Assembly (NCBI GenBank): GCA_004193595.1
Contig: RPGQ01000012.1
Span: forward strand, 1 to 64,000
Length of the DNA: 64,000 nt
Direction: 5' to 3'
Source of the DNA: Desulfobacteraceae bacterium Eth-SRB2
GTDB taxonomy: Bacteria > Desulfobacterota > Desulfobacteria > Desulfobacterales > UBA11574
Shown: one piece after another, positions 38,976 to 48,470 of the stretch
Layout of the letters: the number at the start of each line of letters is the position of its first letter
Position numbering within the stretch: position 1 is the stretch's first letter
The notes under the pieces: model-generated
The model's input: only the letters and a program-made list of their open reading frames with translations
Told to the model about the DNA's origin: nothing
Database searches by the model: none
Program-made: the position numbers and the translations under genes

Positions 38976-40193
38976 TTATAAAAAGAAGTCCTCGTCGTCT
39001 ATTTCTTCTATTTCATCAACACTCTTATCTGAATGTATAAAATTTTCAATCCACCAGTTGACATGATGATAAAAGCATCCCACAACATTGCATTCTTTTT
39101 CAGCATTAAAGACGCCAATAGAATGGGTTAGGTTTTGTAATGTTTGAAGGAAGTTTTCTTTTCCCGCATATCCTTTAAATTCCGCAAGTTTGGCCTTTTC
39201 AACCCCTCTGAACGCCGGACAGTGAAAAATTCCAGACGGCGTGACCACCGTGTTGAAAAACTGCAAATGACATATCTTGGGCTGCCTTTTCAGTTCATGC
39301 ACCTTATTATCCATCATTGCCCGTAAATTCACACTTTCAAGGACCTTTATTTTATTGTCTGCAGCTCGTTTTGCATCATGAAAATTATTTTTAATATGTT
39401 CTATAATACGTTGTTCTTTTTCTCTGTCAATGCTGTCTAAAAGAGTTTCTTTCTGAGATTCTGGAAGTCGTATTAGACAGGGTTTAAAAGAAATATAATC
39501 AAATCCGTACGTTCGGGCCAATCTCACGGCTTCGGTCATTTCATGGATATTCGGGTAAAGCGCCTGTCCGTTTAAGTATAATCCTTCCCACATAATAACA
39601 AATGAATAGCCTAAGGAAATATTCGGATTACGCATTTTCACTTCTCTAGCACTATGGATTATGTCATCTAAAGTTACATGGGTTTTAGGCCTGTGGAGTT
39701 TCACAAAAGTGTCTTGACTCGCAGCATCCAAAGATACCCTTATCCAGTCATGCTTTTCCAATAAAGCTGCAATGTTTGCCATGCGACCCAGTCGTGACCC
39801 GTTGGTTACAATACCCAGCTGAAGTCCTATCCTCTTTATATATTTTACAATTTCGCCAATATCTTTGTGGAGGGTGGGTTCCCCCCCTCCTAAGAGTATA
39901 ACGGATAACAAACCGCGGGATTTTAAGGTGTCTAAACTACGTTTTACATCCTCTATAGCCAAGTATTTTCCGGTATTGATAATTTTTGAATCAACACAGT
40001 GCGGACATGCAAAATTACAGGCGGACGTCAGATCCAGGTTTATGGATATCGGAGCCAAACCGGGGAGTGCATGTTCAGCACCAGTTGTTCCGGCATTTCG
40101 TTGCCAGGTAATATATTTTTTAAGGCTTTCTATGACCGAAGACTGCCTTAGCTTGGAACTGAAATCATGTTCTTTGTGCTTTAGTTTTTTCAT
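38976..40193 (-). CDS. Radical SAM protein with SPASM-like C-terminal cysteines
   Basis: A 405-residue radical SAM enzyme. The [4Fe-4S] motif is LTSACNFACPHCVDS (Cys59, Cys63, Cys66), followed by LLGGGEPTLHKDI for SAM binding and GIVTNGS. C-terminal cysteines in ICHLQFFN, FHCPAFRG and KECNVVGCFY may bind a second cluster. Most such proteins modify peptides or sugars; no substrate is recognisable. It stands between a Gfo/Idh oxidoreductase (10 bases) and a heptosyltransferase (10 bases), so it probably acts on an LPS sugar. This is inference. Confidence 0.85.
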   Translation of the reverse strand: MKKLKHKEHDFSSKLRQSSVIESLKKYITWQRNAGTTGAEHALPGLAPISINLDLTSACNFACPHCVDSKIINTGKYLAIEDVKRSLDTLKSRGLLSVILLGGGEPTLHKDIGEIVKYIKRIGLQLGIVTNGSRLGRMANIAALLEKHDWIRVSLDAASQDTFVKLHRPKTHVTLDDIIHSAREVKMRNPNISLGYSFVIMWEGLYLNGQALYPNIHEMTEAVRLARTYGFDYISFKPCLIRLPESQKETLLDSIDREKEQRIIEHIKNNFHDAKRAADNKIKVLESVNLRAMMDNKVHELKRQPKICHLQFFNTVVTPSGIFHCPAFRGVEKAKLAEFKGYAGKENFLQTLQNLTHSIGVFNAEKECNVVGCFYHHVNWWIENFIHSDKSVDEIEEIDDEDFFL

Positions 40194-40202
40194 ATTGATT
40201 TC

Positions 40203-41195
40203 TCAAGTTATTTCACAACAATCATAAATTTTTTTTAACAGAGACATATTGCTCATAATATGTGCTTTACCAATCATGGGTTCCCGCTTTTCTCCAACCG
40301 CCAAAATAAAATCTTGCACCGATAGTTCTAACGGATCTCTTATCTTCAAGATTTCCCCTGAATGCTCAAAATAAATATCATAAATATCGAGATCCAACAC
40401 CCGATGAATAATCTTACCATTGAACCCATATGAAAAACTGCGGGGAGGAAGAATTGTTCTCACAAGCTCAATCATAACCTCACAATAGCCCGCAGAAAAA
40501 ATATATTGAAATTTTGTTATTATTTTTTCTTTATACGCTTGAATACGTACATTGCCAATTTCTCCATCACCAAGTACCGTATACAAAATGCTTAAGGCGT
40601 GTGGAACAGATTCTAAAATCATCTCTTTTCCGGAAACCATAGGGGACAGTCTGATAAAAAAAGTGTCAACTTTTTGATAGTCGATTGGACCGCAAAGTTT
40701 TTCATAGTATGGCAATGAAAAAGGCCATTGAGAATTCATTGCTATTTTCAGATTATTGCTTTCTGCGGTTTCAAAAATGTTTTTAAGTAATGAATTTATA
40801 TCAGAATCACTTTTATCCTGCCAAACAAATGGTTTTTCACAAAATATATGCACTCCTTCTTTAACACATTTTATTAAATATTCATAATGAGTGAGTGCCG
40901 GGGAAGCGACAACAACCGCATCCGGTCGTTCACTTTTCATCATGGTCTTGAAATCCGTATAGTAAGTGGCATGGATTCCATATGGTGTTAGAATAGAAGA
41001 GGCCCTGCAAGCTGTCTTTTCAGTTGTTCCCAGAATCGATATGACAATTGCCCCGTTTTTTTGAAAATACTTTCCGATATATTGCCCAATACCACTTTTG
41101 TTTCTGCCGGCGCCTATTATTGCTGTTTTCACTGTTCGTTGCCTGTTGCTTTTATAATTGGGCCTATTTAAAGCATCTTTTGTCAGAATAGACAA
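40203..41195 (-). CDS. Gfo/Idh/MocA family oxidoreductase
   Basis: An NAD(P)-dependent sugar oxidoreductase fold of 330 residues. The N-terminal Rossmann motif is KTAIIGAGRNKSGIGQYI; the segment DAVVVASPALTHYEYLIK and the catalytic EKP motif in IFCEKPFVW are typical. The start TTG at 41195 has AGAGGA 10 bases upstream; a GTG at 41132, just before the Rossmann strand, is a shorter alternative. First of the minus-strand group Gfo/Idh-radical SAM-heptosyltransferase, which suggests a modified sugar pathway. Confidence 0.85.
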   Translation of the reverse strand: MSILTKDALNRPNYKSNRQRTVKTAIIGAGRNKSGIGQYIGKYFQKNGAIVISILGTTEKTACRASSILTPYGIHATYYTDFKTMMKSERPDAVVVASPALTHYEYLIKCVKEGVHIFCEKPFVWQDKSDSDINSLLKNIFETAESNNLKIAMNSQWPFSLPYYEKLCGPIDYQKVDTFFIRLSPMVSGKEMILESVPHALSILYTVLGDGEIGNVRIQAYKEKIITKFQYIFSAGYCEVMIELVRTILPPRSFSYGFNGKIIHRVLDLDIYDIYFEHSGEILKIRDPLELSVQDFILAVGEKREPMIGKAHIMSNMSLLKKIYDCCEIT

Positions 41196-41422
41196 CGTCT
41201 TTTTATCCTCTATAATTCTCGCAATTTTATACTTGAATTTTACACGAGTCGGAGTCTGTTATATACAATTTTTAGCTTATATTTTGAAGAGTTATAAGTT
41301 TTTGGGTAACTTCTCAATAAATTATGGAGCCTAATTGTTATATTTATTGAATTCTGCCCAAAATCTGCTTTTTCTGTATTGTTTTAAACATATCAACAAA
41401 AAAATGACCCCTAATCTAACTG

Positions 41423-41582
41423 GTGTCCATCCATAAATGAGGATTTTTGTTCAAGATCAAGGCATGCGAAAAAAATAACCGCAGACATATAGTTGATATT
41501 TCGAGGATTATTTTTTGAGCATAACGCAGAGACTTGTCCGCCTCCGGTGGATTGGGCAAAAAGACTATTTATGGATGGACAC
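41423..41582. mobile_element. Core-and-arm element, copy D
   Basis: Ends GTGTCCATCCATAAATGAGG and ACTATTTATGGATGGACAC pair with each other. The direct repeat TAACTG flanks it at 41417-41422 and 41583-41588. The core is inverted relative to copy A and carries an extra segment of about 20 bases (CCGCCTCCGGTGGATTGGG), so it is 160 bases long. Confidence 0.8.
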
Positions 41583-41641
41583 TAACTGGTTTTTTACATA
41601 AAAAATACAAGAACATAACATTGCTCGATTAAAAATCAGGT

Positions 41642-41922
41642 GCTCAGGGTAAACTCATTTGATTTGGTGCAACGTAGCGACGGCGTGTTTCTCTTGGAAA
41701 CTGACTGACTGTTTGAAGGGGTTTAGCACGCGTTAGCCCGAGCCGAATCAAATTATAACTTAAAAAATTAATGGGATAATTTAGCGACGAATTGTTCTTA
41801 ATAACTCTGGCGCGGCTCGGGCTTACGGGTGCTTAAGCACAAGTTTCAGTCGGTTGGAAAGAGATACACGCCGTCGTGGAGTGTTCTCCCAGTATTGGGA
41901 TTCAAATACGTTTGCCCTGATT
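41642..41922. repeat. 281-bp nested palindrome
   Basis: The outer ends CTCAGGGTAAACTCATTTGA and TCAAATACGTTTGCCCTGA pair. Inner pairs include GCGACGGCGTGTTTCTCTTG with its complement at 41850-41878, and TTAGCCCGAGCCG with CGGCTCGGGCTTA. The gene-free region 41196-42146 also has a partial GGTAACTTCTCAATAAATTA repeat at about 41305. No reading frame was recognised. Confidence 0.6.
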
Positions 41923-42146
41923 AGGTACTGGATTTTGGTTGACAAATGGGTTTGCCTCCACTATGTTACCGCTCCCGTAGGGTTACATATGCTGTGGTTA
42001 ACCTAAGATTGCTACACAGCTTAACTTTTTTTCGATTCATATCATTTCAAAAAGCGGCTTTCTATCAATAATTGTTATTGTCGCAGCTTTCTCGTTTATT
42101 ACGTATTTGGCTTGACCGGACCTTTGATTAAGGATAGAGAAATTCG

Positions 42147-42989
42147 ATGACTTCCAAACAAAAAGAGGTGATTCGCTTCAACGACCTGAACCCCTTCCTT
42201 CTTTTGAAGAACGGAAACTACCTTTACAAAATCCCTTTCCGAGACGGCTTCGCAGTGCTCAAGGTCTATTACGGGGACCGGAGCCTTCTTAAGTACATCA
42301 CAAAGACCTTTGGCAACGTACTGTTGAGCAACCAGACCTCATTCATGCCCCTGGCTCGCTGGCGCACGGAATACGAGTGTCTGAACCTGTGGCGCGAGGC
42401 GGGTTTCAGGGTATTCGACACTTACGACGACGTAATAGTGGAAGGATGCTTACCCCGTCAGGGCTGGCGCCTGTTCGAATACGTAGACCGGCCCAGATTC
42501 ATCCACTACTTTGCGGACCCGAAGATTCCGCTTGACGAGCGCCTCGACATGTGGAAACGGTTTCTTCCCGTGTGGCACCATCGCCACCGACTCGCCCTTG
42601 AACGGAGTGAGCCTAAGCTGATCCATGAGAACGGAGACCTCAAGCACGTCATGATCATGGGGGACGGCCAGTTCCTCTTTTTTGACTTCGAGATGTGCTA
42701 CCGATCCCGGCGGAAAGTGAAAAATTTAGTGGCCCGAGAAATACTGGCCTACCTAAAATCCTTGGGCAAGACCGTTGGGGAGGCACATTGGGACCGCTTT
42801 TTGAAAGTCACGGTGGAGCAGTATTCGGATCGAGACCTGCTCGAGCACACGTACACCTTCGCTTTTCAAAATCCAAACCCCCTGCTCCGCGCGGCCCGCA
42901 TGCTGGACCGGAAGATTAAGCCAAGGGCGGGGAAGCCCTTCTCGAAGTACAATACGGCCCTAAAACTTCACCTGCTGTTGCACTCATAA
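42147..42989 (+). CDS. LPS kinase-like (InaA/WaaP-type) protein
   Basis: A kinase-fold protein of 280 residues, paralogous to the 51872-52771 protein (shared EPKLIHEN, FFDFEMCYRS-type and VAREILAYLKSL-type segments). It has a nucleotide lysine, Lys39 in AVLKVYYG, and an acid in the helix (WRTEYE). The catalytic-loop equivalent is HENGDLKHVMI with Asp164. The metal-binding Asp180 is in FFDFE. Such proteins phosphorylate Kdo or heptose. The G+C content is higher than in its surroundings. Next to a two-component system and envelope genes. Substrate unproven. Confidence 0.75.
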   Translation: MTSKQKEVIRFNDLNPFLLLKNGNYLYKIPFRDGFAVLKVYYGDRSLLKYITKTFGNVLLSNQTSFMPLARWRTEYECLNLWREAGFRVFDTYDDVIVEGCLPRQGWRLFEYVDRPRFIHYFADPKIPLDERLDMWKRFLPVWHHRHRLALERSEPKLIHENGDLKHVMIMGDGQFLFFDFEMCYRSRRKVKNLVAREILAYLKSLGKTVGEAHWDRFLKVTVEQYSDRDLLEHTYTFAFQNPNPLLRAARMLDRKIKPRAGKPFSKYNTALKLHLLLHS

Positions 42990-43083
42990 TTTTTTGAGAC
43001 CATTGAAAAATATTTAATTTTGGAGACCCAGCTAAATTTGAAGATTATTTATATGGGCTTCAAGTCCGAGGGTGCTTAACATG

Positions 43084-44481
43084 TTATTTTAAAGGCAATA
43101 TTACGGTAAATGTTACACCTTTTATTTTATTTCTTTTGGCTGAAATTGATCCACCATGAACCTCTGCAATCCTTTTGCATATATGCAGACCCAGCCCTGC
43201 GCCGCGCTCATCGCCTGACCGTGAGGGATCAACTTGATAAAAACGTTTAAATATGTCTTCAAGGTCGGTTTCAGGAATGCCGATGCCGCTGTCACTAACC
43301 TTCAACTCGGCTTCATGGCTGTGTTCGATCAAGGACAGGGTTATGGATTGGTTCTCAGGAGTAAACTTTACTGCATTATCCATAAGGTTGCTCAACAGTT
43401 GAAGAATCTTGTGTCTGTCCACAGAAGCAAATACAGTATCACAGCGTTTAATAAAAAAGTGAATGTTTTTTTCCCGTGCTATGGGCAGAAAAAAAACATA
43501 CATCTCCTTTAATAAACCGGCAAGATTTATACGGCTGAGTTTAAGGTCATATTTCTTTGCGTCAAAACGGGAAATAATAAAAAGATCATTCACCATTTTT
43601 ATTATATCATCAATCCGTTCAAGACAGTTGTGCAGGGTTTCGCGATAATCGGTCGCATTTCTTTCGCGGGATACAGCAACTTCAATTTCACCCTTGACAG
43701 CGGAAAGCGGATTTCGCAGTTCATGGGAAACATCTGCGGTAAACTGTCTGATTTCATTAAATGAACTCTCGATATTATCCAGCATAAAGTTAATGGTAAG
43801 CGTCAGGTCCCTGATCTCGTCCTGCCCCGGAGGCAGCGAAAGCCTTTCCGCAAGGTTCTGAGAAGTTATTCTTCTTGTAACAGCGGTTATGTTCCGTAAG
43901 ATTTTTCTGGGCTTTTGCGCAATATACATTCCACAGCAAATACTCAGCAAAAAAACCACGGGAATTGCAGTGAAAATATTTTCAAGGGAAGTTTCAAGGA
44001 TTTTATCAGACCGTTTTGTGTTTATAGCCAGCTGAGCGACAAACACCCCCTGATCTTTAAAGGAAAATCTTGTTTCATAAATGCGATAGCGTTTTTTTTT
44101 CCTGTAATCTACAGTAACGGTGAAGTGTTCTCTTTCTTTTATGCCTTTAGATAAAATTGTTGAAAAATATTCTGACGTCCATAAAGTGACACCATCATGA
44201 GTCATAACCCGAAAAAAAACCGGATAAAATTCACGGTGAGATATGTCTCCAAAGAACTCTTTGCATCCCTTTACTATGTGATTGTCTTCCTCAATTTCTA
44301 GAATTAATTCTTTTGCCTCATCTTTGAGCATTCTGTCGATCTGTTTTAAAAGATTATGCTCAAGCCTGTAATAAAAAAATGAAGAAAGAATTAGTGAAAT
44401 CAGAAGAAGCGCAAACGTATAGAACACCGTTAATTTAATATCAAACCGGCTAAATAATTTAACCTTGAGTTTTGATAACAT
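43084..44481 (-). CDS. Sensor histidine kinase (CusS/PmrB-type)
   Basis: A membrane sensor of 465 residues. There is a membrane segment at about residues 16-36, a periplasmic sensor domain at about 37-168, a second segment near 172-187, a HAMP linker to about 240, and the H-box FTADVSHELRNPL with phosphorylated His253. The ATPase part has LMDNAVKFT, SDSGIGIP and GAGLGLHICKRIAEVHGG. The ligand is unknown. The ATG at 44481 overlaps the response regulator's end by 23 bases, so they are coupled. It is adjacent to genes for envelope modification. Confidence 0.95.
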   Translation of the reverse strand: MLSKLKVKLFSRFDIKLTVFYTFALLLISLILSSFFYYRLEHNLLKQIDRMLKDEAKELILEIEEDNHIVKGCKEFFGDISHREFYPVFFRVMTHDGVTLWTSEYFSTILSKGIKEREHFTVTVDYRKKKRYRIYETRFSFKDQGVFVAQLAINTKRSDKILETSLENIFTAIPVVFLLSICCGMYIAQKPRKILRNITAVTRRITSQNLAERLSLPPGQDEIRDLTLTINFMLDNIESSFNEIRQFTADVSHELRNPLSAVKGEIEVAVSRERNATDYRETLHNCLERIDDIIKMVNDLFIISRFDAKKYDLKLSRINLAGLLKEMYVFFLPIAREKNIHFFIKRCDTVFASVDRHKILQLLSNLMDNAVKFTPENQSITLSLIEHSHEAELKVSDSGIGIPETDLEDIFKRFYQVDPSRSGDERGAGLGLHICKRIAEVHGGSISAKRNKIKGVTFTVILPLK

Positions 44482-45136
44482 AGCCTACCCCTCTGACCGT
44501 ATGTATCAATTTTGTGCTGAAACCTTTATCCACTTTTGTCCGCAGTCTGTTCACATGCACTTCAATAATATTGCTCTGTGTGTCAAAATCATACCCCCAG
44601 ACACGGTCAAGTATCATGGTTTTTGTGAGTATCTGCCCTGCATTACGCATCATATATTCAAGAAGCTGAAATTCCTTGGCGGTAAGCTCTATTATTTTAT
44701 CGTTACGCAGAGCCTGCCGTGTAACACGGTCTAAAACAAGATCTCCGATGATGAGTTTCTGCATTTGGTCGCTGGTCTGTCCGCGTCGCAGAACCGCCCT
44801 GATCCGTGCCAGAAGCTCTGCAAAAGCAAAGGGCTTGACCAGGTAATCGTCCGCTCCCAGGTCAAGACCATGTATAATATCCTCCTTTTCATCTTTTGCA
44901 GTAAGAAAAAGCACAGGGGTTGACACGCCTTTTTGTCTGATAGCCCTGAGCACTTCAAAGCCGTTGACTTCGGGAAGCATGACATCCAGAATTATCAAAT
45001 CGTAGATCTCGCTCATTGCCATGAATAGCCCCTCTTCGCCTCCGGATACAACATCCGTCATAAAACCTTCTTCCGAAAGACCTTTTTGGATAAAACGCGC
45101 CGCTCCCTTATCATCTTCCACAACAAGAATTCGCAT
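44459..45136 (-). CDS. OmpR/PhoB-type response regulator
   Basis: A 225-residue regulator. The receiver domain has Asp8, Asp9, the phosphorylation site Asp51 in LIILDVMLPEVNGFEV, and the lysine of DDYLVKPFAF. The C-terminal winged helix has LTAKEFQLLEYMMRNAG and IIEVHVNRLRTKVD. It resembles the CusR/QseB/PmrA group. The first gene of a two-gene operon with the histidine kinase. The shared 40-bp sequences at 45311 and 49309 are candidate binding sites for it; this is inference. Confidence 0.95.
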   Translation of the reverse strand: MRILVVEDDKGAARFIQKGLSEEGFMTDVVSGGEEGLFMAMSEIYDLIILDVMLPEVNGFEVLRAIRQKGVSTPVLFLTAKDEKEDIIHGLDLGADDYLVKPFAFAELLARIRAVLRRGQTSDQMQKLIIGDLVLDRVTRQALRNDKIIELTAKEFQLLEYMMRNAGQILTKTMILDRVWGYDFDTQSNIIEVHVNRLRTKVDKGFSTKLIHTVRGVGYVIKTQG

Positions 45137-45310
45137 AAATTACTCTCCTTACGGTTTATAAACTTAATTTTGTCTTGAGAACTGTTATGGGATTATATGT
45201 TCAATAGCAATCATCCGTTCGGTTATTTTCTTACTCTGTCCAATTGTGACGAATCCCCTGAGTATGTATATGCCAAAAAGATAATTTTTTAAAATTAAAA
45301 AATAATAATT

Positions 45311-45352
45311 TTTTCTTAATGTTCCTGTCATCTTCATCGGGTAAGAAAACAA
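45311..45352 (+). promoter_or_regulatory. Shared upstream sequence of the GT2-GtrA-GT39 gene
   Basis: TTTTTTCTTAATGTTCCTGT continuing to CATCTTCATCGGGTAAGAAA is nearly identical to the sequence upstream of the methyltransferase at 48452-49198, read on its strand. Each lies upstream of its gene in the same orientation. It is a candidate operator or promoter for the neighbouring two-component system. No other copy was noticed, though the search was by eye. Confidence 0.5.
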
Positions 45353-45480
45353 CATTCATCATTACCGGGGGTATCAACGCCTGTCCAAGATATCGAAACT
45401 ATTTTATGACAGTGATGTAAGTCCTGGTTGAACAGAAATACAAGAGGGTAATTAAAAATGAACTTAATGCGGAGATTGTT

Positions 45481-48207
45481 ATGATTGACGTTTCTATAAT
45501 CATTCCCACACTAAACGAGCGTGGCAATATTGACTCGCTACTGTCAAGGATCTTAAAAACCGGCAGATCGTATTCAACATTTAATTTAGAAATTATCGTT
45601 GTCGATGACGGCTCCACCGATGGAACGCGTGAGTGTGTAAAATACTGGGAATCAAATTATCCTGTACGTCTTTTGGTTCGTGATAGGCAGCGAGGACTTG
45701 CCACTGCAATTTTATCGGGTGCAGAGATTGCCAAAGGTAATATAATATTAGCAATGGATGCGGATTTAAGTCATCCACCGGAAAAAATTCCACAACTCGT
45801 TGAACCGATTATTGCGGGTTCTCACGATATGGTCGTGGGCAGTCGTTATGTATCCGGCGGGTCAACGCCGGGTTGGTCTGTTTTTAGACGGGTGTGTTCA
45901 CGACTTGCAACATTTCTTGCCAAACCATTGACCGATGTCAACGACCCATTATCGGGATTTTTTGCCATCCGTCGCGAAATTCTTGTTGGCTTTCAAAAAA
46001 ATGTTGCGGGGTTCAAGATTGGCCTGGAACTCCTCGTAAGTGGAGGAAACGCACTACGAGTTACTGAAATACCCATTGAATTTCATGACAGGCAAAAGGG
46101 CGAATCCAAGATTAATCGACACATAATCTGTGCTTATTTGCTTCAATTAGTAAGCTTAGCGGGCGGTAATATTTCAACTGCGGCCGGAACGCGTTTGGCT
46201 ATGGTCGCTCTTTTTGGTGCGTTGATCGACTTTTCAATTTTTAAGCTTGTTTTGACCAACGGTAGCGGAATAAGCACGGCACATGTCATTAGCTTTTTTA
46301 TGGCCGCGGTATCCAGCTTCATTCTGAATGATCGATGGTCATTTGCCGATAATGATGGCACAATTTATCATCCAACCGTTTGTAAATATTCGGCTTTCCT
46401 GATAGTTACCGTATTCACTCTATTTATACGCGGTGGGGTTCTGGCTATTGTTACCATTCAATGGAATTGGCCGCCACAGGCTGCAATCCTTGTCGCAATT
46501 GGTGTGGCGGCGCTATTAACTTACCTTGGCAATATCTTTTTTATTTTCCCTAAAGAGAATTTTAATCCTGATTTACATGTGAAATGGCGTATTTTGACCC
46601 TAGGGATAGTGGGTTATATTCTATTGTTACGTCTGGTTTATCTGGGCCTACCGGAACTATTGCAGGAGGAGGCATATTATTGGAACTATGCCCAGCATCT
46701 TGATATCGGTTATTTGGATCATCCGCCAATGGTCGCGTGGCTAATCTGGTTGAGCACAACTCTTTTGGGTAATACAGAGTTCGCTGTTCGTATGGGCGCT
46801 TACATATGTTGGCTGATAAGCGCCCTCTTCATATTTGGATTGACTCGCAATCTCTTTGACAAATCCACGGCGTTTCGGAGCCTTATATTGCTCGCGATAC
46901 TGCCTATCTTTTTTGCCACCGGATTTGTTATGACACCGGACGCTCCGTTGATATCCTGCTGGGCAGGGGCCCTCTATTTTCTTGAACGCGCGCTCATTGG
47001 CGAGCGACAAACGGCCTGGTGGGGCGTGGGCGTCTGCATGGGGCTGGGAATGCTTTCAAAATATACGATCGCTCTTTTAGCTCCGGCAACACTTCTATTT
47101 TTACTGGTTGATTCCCGGTCACGAAAATGGTTTTACAGTCCGAAACCCTATATCGCAGCCATAGCTGCTCTTTTGCTTTTTTCACCGGTCATATTTTGGA
47201 ATTTAAACAATGATTGGGCCTCTTTTGTTTTTCAAGGACCTCGCAGAATTCATGGCTCATTTGATTTTTCTGTTGGCGACTTGATTGCCTTTGTGATCAT
47301 TCTGTTAACCCCAACCGGAGCCATATCTGCCTTTTATATTATATGTAAAAGAATACGTGAGCCGGGACATGTTTCTTCCGGAGATGCGGTACGAAAACAC
47401 CGATTTGCTCTTGTCTTTACACTTCTCCCGCTATCCGTTTTTTTCATATTTAGTATTACCAGAAATGTAAAATTAAGTTGGACAGGTCCCTCGTGGCTGA
47501 TGATCGTTCCATTTTTCGCTTACTATATGGTGCCGAATATTAACAGGCAAACCAAGTGTTTTTTTACCACCCTGCAACGCTTTTGGCCTGCCACTGTCGT
47601 TATCACGATGCTAATTTATTGTATGACGTTACATTATGTCGTCCTGGGGCTTCCCGGCGTTCCATATCCTGAAAATTCTATATTTCTCGGTTGGCAAAAA
47701 ATGGCCCAACAGATTGAATATATTGAAAACGAAATCGAGCATTACACGGGTCTGGAGCCATTAGTGGTTGGCATGGACAAGTACAGGGTTGCCAGTGAAC
47801 TCGCTTTTTATCGCACTAAAATTGAAAAAGATCCCGTGGAGCAACTTGAAAAGGAAGGGGTTTTATTTACTTCAGGCAGGCATCTTTTTTGGGGAAATAG
47901 CCTGATGTACTCTTACTGGCAGCCAAAACAAAAAGTAGGTAAGGGACATATGATCCTTGTGGGTAAAGAACATACTGATCTTCTAAATTACCCCATTAAT
48001 TCTCATATCGATAAAATGGGTAAAATACATACGAAGATCATCAAAAAGAATGGAGTCCCCATAGCACGTTACTATCAAAGCCCTCCCTTCCAGAGCGAAA
48101 GCACGCCAAGTTCGGTATCGTGTCGGGCCCTGGCGTTCTGCGACTTACCCACAAGAAACCGAGCTGCCGAAACAGCACCTTCAGCCGGGTTCCGCTTCAG
48201 ACCGTAG
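45481..48207 (+). CDS. GT2-GtrA-GT39 fusion glycosyltransferase
   Basis: A 908-residue membrane protein with three domains. Residues 1-225 are a dolichyl-phosphate mannose synthase-like GT2 (VSIIIPTLNERGNIDSLLSR, VVDDGSTDGT, DADLSHPPEK). Residues about 235-355 are a GtrA-type membrane domain. Residues about 365-865 are a PMT/ArnT-like GT39 or GT83 with many membrane segments and the acidic motif LGLPELLQEEAYYWNYAQHL, LDHPP and MTPDAPL. It could make a polyprenyl-phosphate sugar, flip it and transfer it to lipid A or another envelope acceptor. From about residue 866 onward the sequence is the antisense of a kinase relic, so the last 40 or so residues were replaced by rearrangement. Confidence 0.9.
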   Translation: MIDVSIIIPTLNERGNIDSLLSRILKTGRSYSTFNLEIIVVDDGSTDGTRECVKYWESNYPVRLLVRDRQRGLATAILSGAEIAKGNIILAMDADLSHPPEKIPQLVEPIIAGSHDMVVGSRYVSGGSTPGWSVFRRVCSRLATFLAKPLTDVNDPLSGFFAIRREILVGFQKNVAGFKIGLELLVSGGNALRVTEIPIEFHDRQKGESKINRHIICAYLLQLVSLAGGNISTAAGTRLAMVALFGALIDFSIFKLVLTNGSGISTAHVISFFMAAVSSFILNDRWSFADNDGTIYHPTVCKYSAFLIVTVFTLFIRGGVLAIVTIQWNWPPQAAILVAIGVAALLTYLGNIFFIFPKENFNPDLHVKWRILTLGIVGYILLLRLVYLGLPELLQEEAYYWNYAQHLDIGYLDHPPMVAWLIWLSTTLLGNTEFAVRMGAYICWLISALFIFGLTRNLFDKSTAFRSLILLAILPIFFATGFVMTPDAPLISCWAGALYFLERALIGERQTAWWGVGVCMGLGMLSKYTIALLAPATLLFLLVDSRSRKWFYSPKPYIAAIAALLLFSPVIFWNLNNDWASFVFQGPRRIHGSFDFSVGDLIAFVIILLTPTGAISAFYIICKRIREPGHVSSGDAVRKHRFALVFTLLPLSVFFIFSITRNVKLSWTGPSWLMIVPFFAYYMVPNINRQTKCFFTTLQRFWPATVVITMLIYCMTLHYVVLGLPGVPYPENSIFLGWQKMAQQIEYIENEIEHYTGLEPLVVGMDKYRVASELAFYRTKIEKDPVEQLEKEGVLFTSGRHLFWGNSLMYSYWQPKQKVGKGHMILVGKEHTDLLNYPINSHIDKMGKIHTKIIKKNGVPIARYYQSPPFQSESTPSSVSCRALAFCDLPTRNRAAETAPSAGFRFRP

Positions 48208-48342
48208 CATTTCAGAGCCACGAACTTTTCGTCGTGCCGCCACTCTTTATCACCTGCTGTCGGTACGTCGCCGCGGCGACTGATGTTCAGAATCTGGCTT
48301 TCCGAGATCGATCGGTTTTATGGCGTTCTTTATATCATTCAT
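48075..48342 (-). pseudogene. 5' fragment of an LPS kinase-like gene
   Basis: Reverse strand of this region matches the first 90 codons of the intact gene at 51872 by roughly nine bases in ten, starting at ATG 48342. Several single-base indels break the frame, for example at CTCGGAAAGCCAGATT. It runs into the 3' end of the GT2-GtrA-GT39 gene on the other strand. Confidence 0.85.
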
Positions 48343-48470
48343 GGAGAGATCTCGGCAAAACGCTGAACGGATACAATTAGAGATCCTTTATTTCATAAAA
48401 TAAGTGCAGAAACCTAAGCGACAAGAATCGCCGTGTCAAGTTCATTTTCGGCTATCTTCCTTCAACATGC
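48075..48470. repeat. Inverted duplication, left copy
   Basis: This segment is an inverted copy of 51744-52150. It spans the last codons of the methyltransferase gene (CATGTTGAAGGAAGATAG), the adjoining intergenic sequence and the start of the kinase gene. The two copies therefore bracket 48471-51743. Confidence 0.85.
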
